Positions 60,201 through 64,000 of a DNA stretch of 64,000 nucleotides are shown here, piece by piece; the first letter of the stretch is position 1, and each line of letters opens with the position of its first letter. This stretch comes from Parapristionchus giblindavisi (lineage: Eukaryota > Nematoda > Chromadorea > Rhabditida > Diplogasteridae): NCBI GenBank assembly GCA_943737045.1, contig CALSFV010000293.1, positions 372,001 through 436,000 on the forward strand, in the 5' to 3' direction. The translations under genes were made by a program, and so were the position numbers. Below the pieces are notes generated by a model. It saw only the letters and a list, made by a program, of their open reading frames with translations. It was not told the origin of the DNA and did no database searches.

Positions 60201-62885
60201 GCCGCGGAGATAAATTGGTATACTGTAGCATACTGTAGAATCTTACTGTAAAACTGCTACCATCGCGCTTTTTTTCGTCTAATCATGGCTGTATCTATCA
60301 TTATATAACTCTTTACAGTGAATCTGTTTGAATCATGGCATGGAGCAGGTTGCAAACCTGGCATACTGTAGAAAATCCTACCGTATACCAGTTTCACCAA
60401 ACAGCGTCCAGAGTGAATTATTTAAATCTTTTCTTCACATGTCAATTAGGGAAGCCCATTGATGCTATACCCTATTATCTAATAAATAACTTCAAACGGC
60501 GTTTAGATATCATGATACAAATTTTTCAAAATATTGTGAACTTTTGTGACAATTTGTCACAAATTGTCACAAATGTTTCACTTTTTTTCGTTTTGACGGT
60601 ATTTTATACGGTCAATACAGAGTCCAGATTTGGCGTGGCTCAAGGAAAGAGGTGGAGTAATTCACTACTTCGGAAAACAGGAAAATCTGCAGTACTACAA
60701 AGCAGGTTACTCTTGAAAAAAATTGCGATGTTTCGTTTTTTAAGGTAAAAAGTAACACTTTTAAACCCTATAAATTTTAAGTTTTGGTGCACACAGTTGC
60801 AAGATTTCTGTTTGTTTAGTTTTTTTTCTTTGGTCGTATGCATGAACAACGGGAAGCCGTTTACCGGGAAAATGTGACGTCATTAGCGTTGGCGGAGAAT
60901 TTTTGGAAAACGCTTCCGCCTACGCTAATGACGTCACATTTTCCCGGAAAACGCTCATGCATACGGCCATTGGTCACATTTTATCGATAAATATTTTCAG
61001 CCATACCGGTAATGATCGTTCTCGGCTCGCTGGTCACATTTCTGAGCGTCCACGCGATGTTGGGAATGTGGATGCAAATGGTATGCGGACCTCTTATTAT
61101 ATTAAAGGGAGCGCAACCTCTCTCGATGGTCTCTTCAACGCGCAATGCTCTCTCGTTGTTAGAGAACAGCGAAATAGTGTGCGCAATGAAAAGGCCTTTG
61201 AGAGCGGTCACCCTCCGTTTAATTTTCTTTTGTTGTACAGTAGTGGATGTAGATGTATTTATTTATTTATTAATGGCTGAAAACGTTCGTTAAAAAATTT
61301 AAAAAACGCCCGGTTCTTAGGAAAAAATATATTCTTGTGTAATCAATTAATGGTGGAGCAGTTCCATTCATATGTACATATTATGTAATTATATAAAATA
61401 TATTTTCAGAGTGCAAGGGTGTCGGTCACTTCTAAAACTACTCGCATGCAACAAAAAGTTATCGGACTCTTCTTCATACATGTGAGACATTTTTGTTTGA
61501 AACTCTCGCCACATTCAAGTGTCACAACTGTTTTCTCAAATATTTTCTTACTGTGTTTAGAGGTGGAAGCCCTCGAATGCTCATGCAAATCTCTTGTATC
61601 TCGCTTGTACAAGTGTCAAGAGATATGCAAGAGAAGAGAGTGAGCCGAAATCGACCCCTTATTGCAGTGGTAACTCTTCTGACTAGATAGCGTATGTTCG
61701 CGGGTTCGAATCCTATTGCCGAACTTTCCTATTTTCAAAAAGCGCGTCTTTGCCTGCGATTGTGAGATCAATAAGCTGAATTAGCATGAAATAAATATTA
61801 TACGGTATGTAAAATAACTTTTGCTAACTTTCTGTCTTCACAGTTTGTTCACGAAAACATTCGCGGGAACCCACCTTTAAAAAGGAAGTGCGATTATCTG
61901 ATCCTGTGAATTAAGTTTAGCTTTTTTTTTCTTCAGTTGATCGGAGCTCTGATTATCTACGTAGCGCCTATCACAATCTTCGTCCTTTCAATGAACTTCA
62001 CTTCTACAGACTTCCCTCCGATACTGCTCTTCTTTATCAGATTTATGTTTGCTGTAAGGGATTTTAAATGGAGAGTGACCTCTCTCAATGTTCTCTTCAT
62101 TTTTTTTATTTCTATACTCTAACATCGAGAGAGTAAATCGTAGAAGGTGTAAGCCCCTTTAAGATTAACAAACCATCGGATTGTTGGCAATAACTGATCT
62201 CACCTCATTCTCCCACAATGTTTCTCGGCTGGTGGAGTGGTGCCCAAAGTTTGTTATCGAAAAAGTTTTGTCAGATCGGATAGTAATTCAACTGGAGCAT
62301 TCATATCATATTCATTTTCGATGGAATGAGAGAGATTCTAAGAATGTCGGATATGTGATGGCTGGCCCAGCAAGAAGTTCACTGTTCCTTGTGGATTAAT
62401 CATTATTTCCCTCAACGGATTCCATTTCAGCCAGTCTTAGCGCTCGATGCAATGCAGTTCTCGCTTTGTTTCCTCTTCAAGAATCCTCCGTTCAAGGTAA
62501 GGTGGTCATTAAAAAAGTGAAATTTATCTAAAAAAAGACTTACTTTTTCTTGAGCGATGTTCAGAATACTAACGAAAAAAACATTGTTATTTTTCTTAAT
62601 TTTTTTCGCAATTTCTTAAAGCGACACCGCAAGCTAATTTTACTCTCCGCATGGGCAATACTCTCTCGTCGACGAGAACGCAGGAGAGTTTGGCCAGAGC
62701 GGAGAGTTCAAATTTTGCTGGTGGTGTCGCTTTAAGTAATTGTTCCTTCTTTGCAGATCTTACGTCGTGGACGGATTTCTGCTGCTAGTCAAGTCACCAG
62801 CGAACCTACTACAATCAGAGACTTCACCGCGATTGCCCTGGTGAAAGCGAAATTAGCAAGTATATTATATATATTTAAGATTTGA
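51201..62885 (+). CDS. Sri/Srh-like chemoreceptor, copy D (complete)
   Basis: Eleven exons: 51201-51271, 51953-52073, 52284-52409, 54100-54218, 54704-54809, 60621-60705, 61001-61080, 61410-61481, 61937-62053, 62431-62496, 62757-62885. The sum is 1092 bases, 363 residues plus TGA. Every intron is GT-AG and the frame is open. Helices and motifs match copy C (SVTSKTTRMQQK, SPDLAWLKERGG). The C-terminus differs: the usual KLASRHV ending is replaced by KLASILYIFKI because a deletion removed the old stop and the 3' TIR element. Intron 5 is 5.8 kb of nested mobile elements reaching to 5 bases before exon 6. Likely functional if that intron is spliced; closest paralogue is copy C. Confidence 0.85.
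52518..53734. mobile_element. CAGTACAGCCCG foldback element in intron 3 of copy D
   Basis: Ends TACAGTACAGCCCGATCTCC and inverse, arms of about 200 bases, flanking TA as for Tc1/mariner-type elements. Inside are a hairpin MITE (52699-52857) and half of a CAAGGGAGCTC palindrome with a tRNA-like sequence (52950-53430). Confidence 0.65.
52699..52857. mobile_element. AAGGCAAATCACACTGGTCC hairpin MITE
   Basis: Inverted ends AAAAGGCAAATCAC and inverse around a central hairpin; TTAA-like flanks. Confidence 0.65.
54541..54662. mobile_element. Short MITE family 2 in intron 4 of copy D
   Basis: Same family as 33821-33946. Located 40 bases before the exon 5 acceptor, absent from the same intron of copy C. 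Confidence 0.7.
55142..56399 (+). pseudogene. Dead mariner transposon
   Basis: Inverted ends TTAGGTTGTGCCATAAGTC and inverse with TA at 55140-55141 and 56400-56401; the length of 1258 bases is normal for mariner. The interior has frameshifts and stops, but remnants of the transposase are readable: LLHGSARTVS (where active proteins have a DNAR-type motif with Asp; here Gly) and VVPYSPDLTPSDRYF. In intron 5 of copy D. Confidence 0.85.
56983..58912. mobile_element. G-run palindromic element, 1.93 kb
   Basis: Ends GGGGGGGTGACA and inverse with the subterminal unit CAACCGACATTTCGG repeated. Flanked by the 8-base repeat AGCCCGAT (56975-56982 and 58913-58920). Arms consist largely of a 118-base tandem repeat. 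Confidence 0.85.
57290..57900 (+). repeat. 118-bp tandem repeat in palindrome arm
   Basis: Unit contains GGTTCGGTGGGTCAGATCAA, GGAATGGCCACTACGTGTGC and CCGTAATCTACCGTAACCC. The spacing of CAGATTTAAC at 57434, 57552 and 57670 is 118 bases. The opposite arm (58010-58640) has the unit inverted with a different copy number. Confidence 0.8.
60015..60600. mobile_element. ACCGTCAAAACG palindromic element
   Basis: Inverted ends of about 60 bases: ACCGTCAAAACGAAAAAAAG then TTTGTGACAATTTGTGAC, and inverse. The interior is not palindromic. It lies close to exon 6 of copy D. Confidence 0.65.
61102..61221. mobile_element. Short MITE family 1 in intron 7 of copy D
   Basis: Well-preserved copy, 21 bases after the exon 7 donor, absent from the same place in copy C. 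Confidence 0.7.
61557..61882. mobile_element. AGGTGG TIR element with tRNA-like part, copy D
   Basis: In intron 8. Ends AGGTGGAAGCCCTCG and the inverse of AAAGGTGGGTTCC. tRNA-like stretch at 61655-61721 (TTGCAGTGGTAA and GGTTCGAATCC). Confidence 0.6.
62063..62164. mobile_element. Short MITE family 1 at the exon 9 donor of copy D
   Basis: Orthologous to the insertion at 33225-33342 in copy C. Confidence 0.65.
62618..62736. mobile_element. Short MITE family 2 before exon 11 of copy D
   Basis: Orthologous to the insertion at 33821-33946 in copy C. Confidence 0.7.
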
Positions 62886-63419
62886 TTGAAAATTAATTCA
62901 AATTCATTTTGGTTGTATAAGATGTCTACGCATTACCATCCTCGCTTATCATCAAATATTTACATTGTATAATATTTTTGACCTTATTAAACACTTTTTC
63001 GCTGACAACATAATAGTTTTGTGTTATGCAACGCAATACATTCGGTCCGAGTTTATTTTGCTTATAGTTTTCTTATTCACATTATTTCCCCTATCACTTC
63101 TGTATTTGCTCTCGCACCATTCACGGGTGTATCAAATACAAAAAATAAATAAAATTAAATACTGCGAAACGTATCTTGTTATGTATATCGGTGTTTTTTT
63201 ACGGATCCGAGAGAGAAATCTGTATTAAGATAATGAGTTGCGAAACAGTTACTCAATACAGTTTAACTTGACTGAATTGATGAATTATAGTCCTGTAGCA
63301 TCAGTTCAATTTAATATATTATTAATTAACACAAACAATGTTGAAACCACCATCAACGTGTTCAAAACACCTGAATATCAAAAAATCGAATGTATCTTTT
63401 GATCAATTTAATGAATGTA

Positions 63420-64000
63420 CAGTATCGGCCAAAAGTCATGGGACACTTTTTCATTATTTTATAACTTTTGATCCTTGAAAGCAATCAAGATGATCTTTTG
63501 TGTCAATGTAGAGAATTTATCAAGGATTATTACCATGATGTGTTGGTGTAAATAACTTAGTTATTTTTTGCGTAGTGATGGCGCTACCGAAGTACACTTT
63601 TTTTGAAAATTCCCATTTCTTTAGTGAAAAGCCCAGTTCTTCGGGAACACTGTGAGAGTGGAGACCCCCACCAGAACTGTACAGTCAAAGAATCCGGAAT
63701 GGATCCGACTCCAATTTCAAGCTGTGGCAGGGTTGCAACTTTGACTTTTAAATTTATAACTCGGCTTCTGGATGCGATAACGAACCGTTCTAAGCGCCAA
63801 AATGATGCTAGTGGCGAGTGATGTTTATCCCCGGAATATGGGTCATAGCTCGTCATTATCCCTCAGGGAGTAAAAAAAATTTTTTGGAAGGACTGATTTT
63901 GACACCCTACCGTTCAGAGGTCAGGTCTTCTAAAATTATGGTTCCTTCGCAGGCAGCTTTGCAATGCTTCATATATGTATTTCCCTTATTTTGGTTTGGT
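63420..64000. mobile_element. Start of a Tc1/mariner-type element, runs off the window
   Basis: TACAGTATCGGCCAAAAGTC at 63419 resembles Tc1/mariner ends. The stretch 63790-63960 matches part of the spacer of the 5.2-kb palindrome (6090-6700). No transposase frame is seen before the window ends. Confidence 0.5.

Larger units (their letters stand above)
56431..60615. mobile_element. TTGTCCGTATAAAAT element holding a nest of palindromes
   Basis: Ends TTGTCCGTATAAAATGTAC and, inverted, TTGACCGTATAAAAT, with TA on both sides (56429-56430, 60616-60617). CAG and exon 6 of copy D follow at once. Interior: 56546-59924 and 60015-60600 are later insertions, so the host itself is only a few hundred bases. 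Confidence 0.8.

Overview
The window looks like nematode nuclear DNA, AT-rich with short TTTCAG-type splice acceptors. The clearest evidence is a family of seven-transmembrane chemoreceptor genes of the nematode Str superfamily (Sri/Srh-like), each split into 11 small exons that I could follow base by base. It has no bacterial-style operons and no housekeeping gene that I recognise. Nearly everything between the receptor exons is mobile DNA, dominated by long perfect or near-perfect palindromes.

Layout: 84-4240 is receptor copy A, without exons 1-3, which lie to the left of the window. Its intron 7 holds a 5'-truncated Penelope-like retroelement (reverse transcriptase plus GIY-YIG endonuclease) with a 13-bp target duplication and a hammerhead-ribozyme-like motif. 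4241-11265 is repeats: a 2.6-kb palindrome carrying a tRNA-like sequence in each arm, then a 2.0-kb palindrome between TTAA sites. 11266-21993 is receptor copy B, whose introns carry four palindromes. 20876-25970 contains a 1.8-kb direct duplication of the 3' end of copy B, with a spliced acidic-protein gene fragment on the minus strand between the two units. 27077-34077 is receptor copy C, complete and apparently intact. 33211-44900 is a set of inverted duplications in which the 3' exons (9-11) occur in +, -, + order and exon 1 occurs twice, facing itself, inside a giant palindrome. 45000-50300 holds more nested palindromes and a microsatellite. 51201-62885 is receptor copy D, intact, with a 5.8-kb intron 5 containing a dead mariner and a four-deep nest of elements that ends 5 bases before exon 6. 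The right edge (63420-64000) enters another element.

Copies B, C and D each predict a seven-helix protein of about 360 residues. Copies C and D also share about 0.9 kb of upstream sequence and are recent duplicates. Several target-site duplications, empty sites and one probable excision footprint can be read directly because paralogous segments inside the window serve as controls for one another. All family assignments are by eye; no database search was possible.
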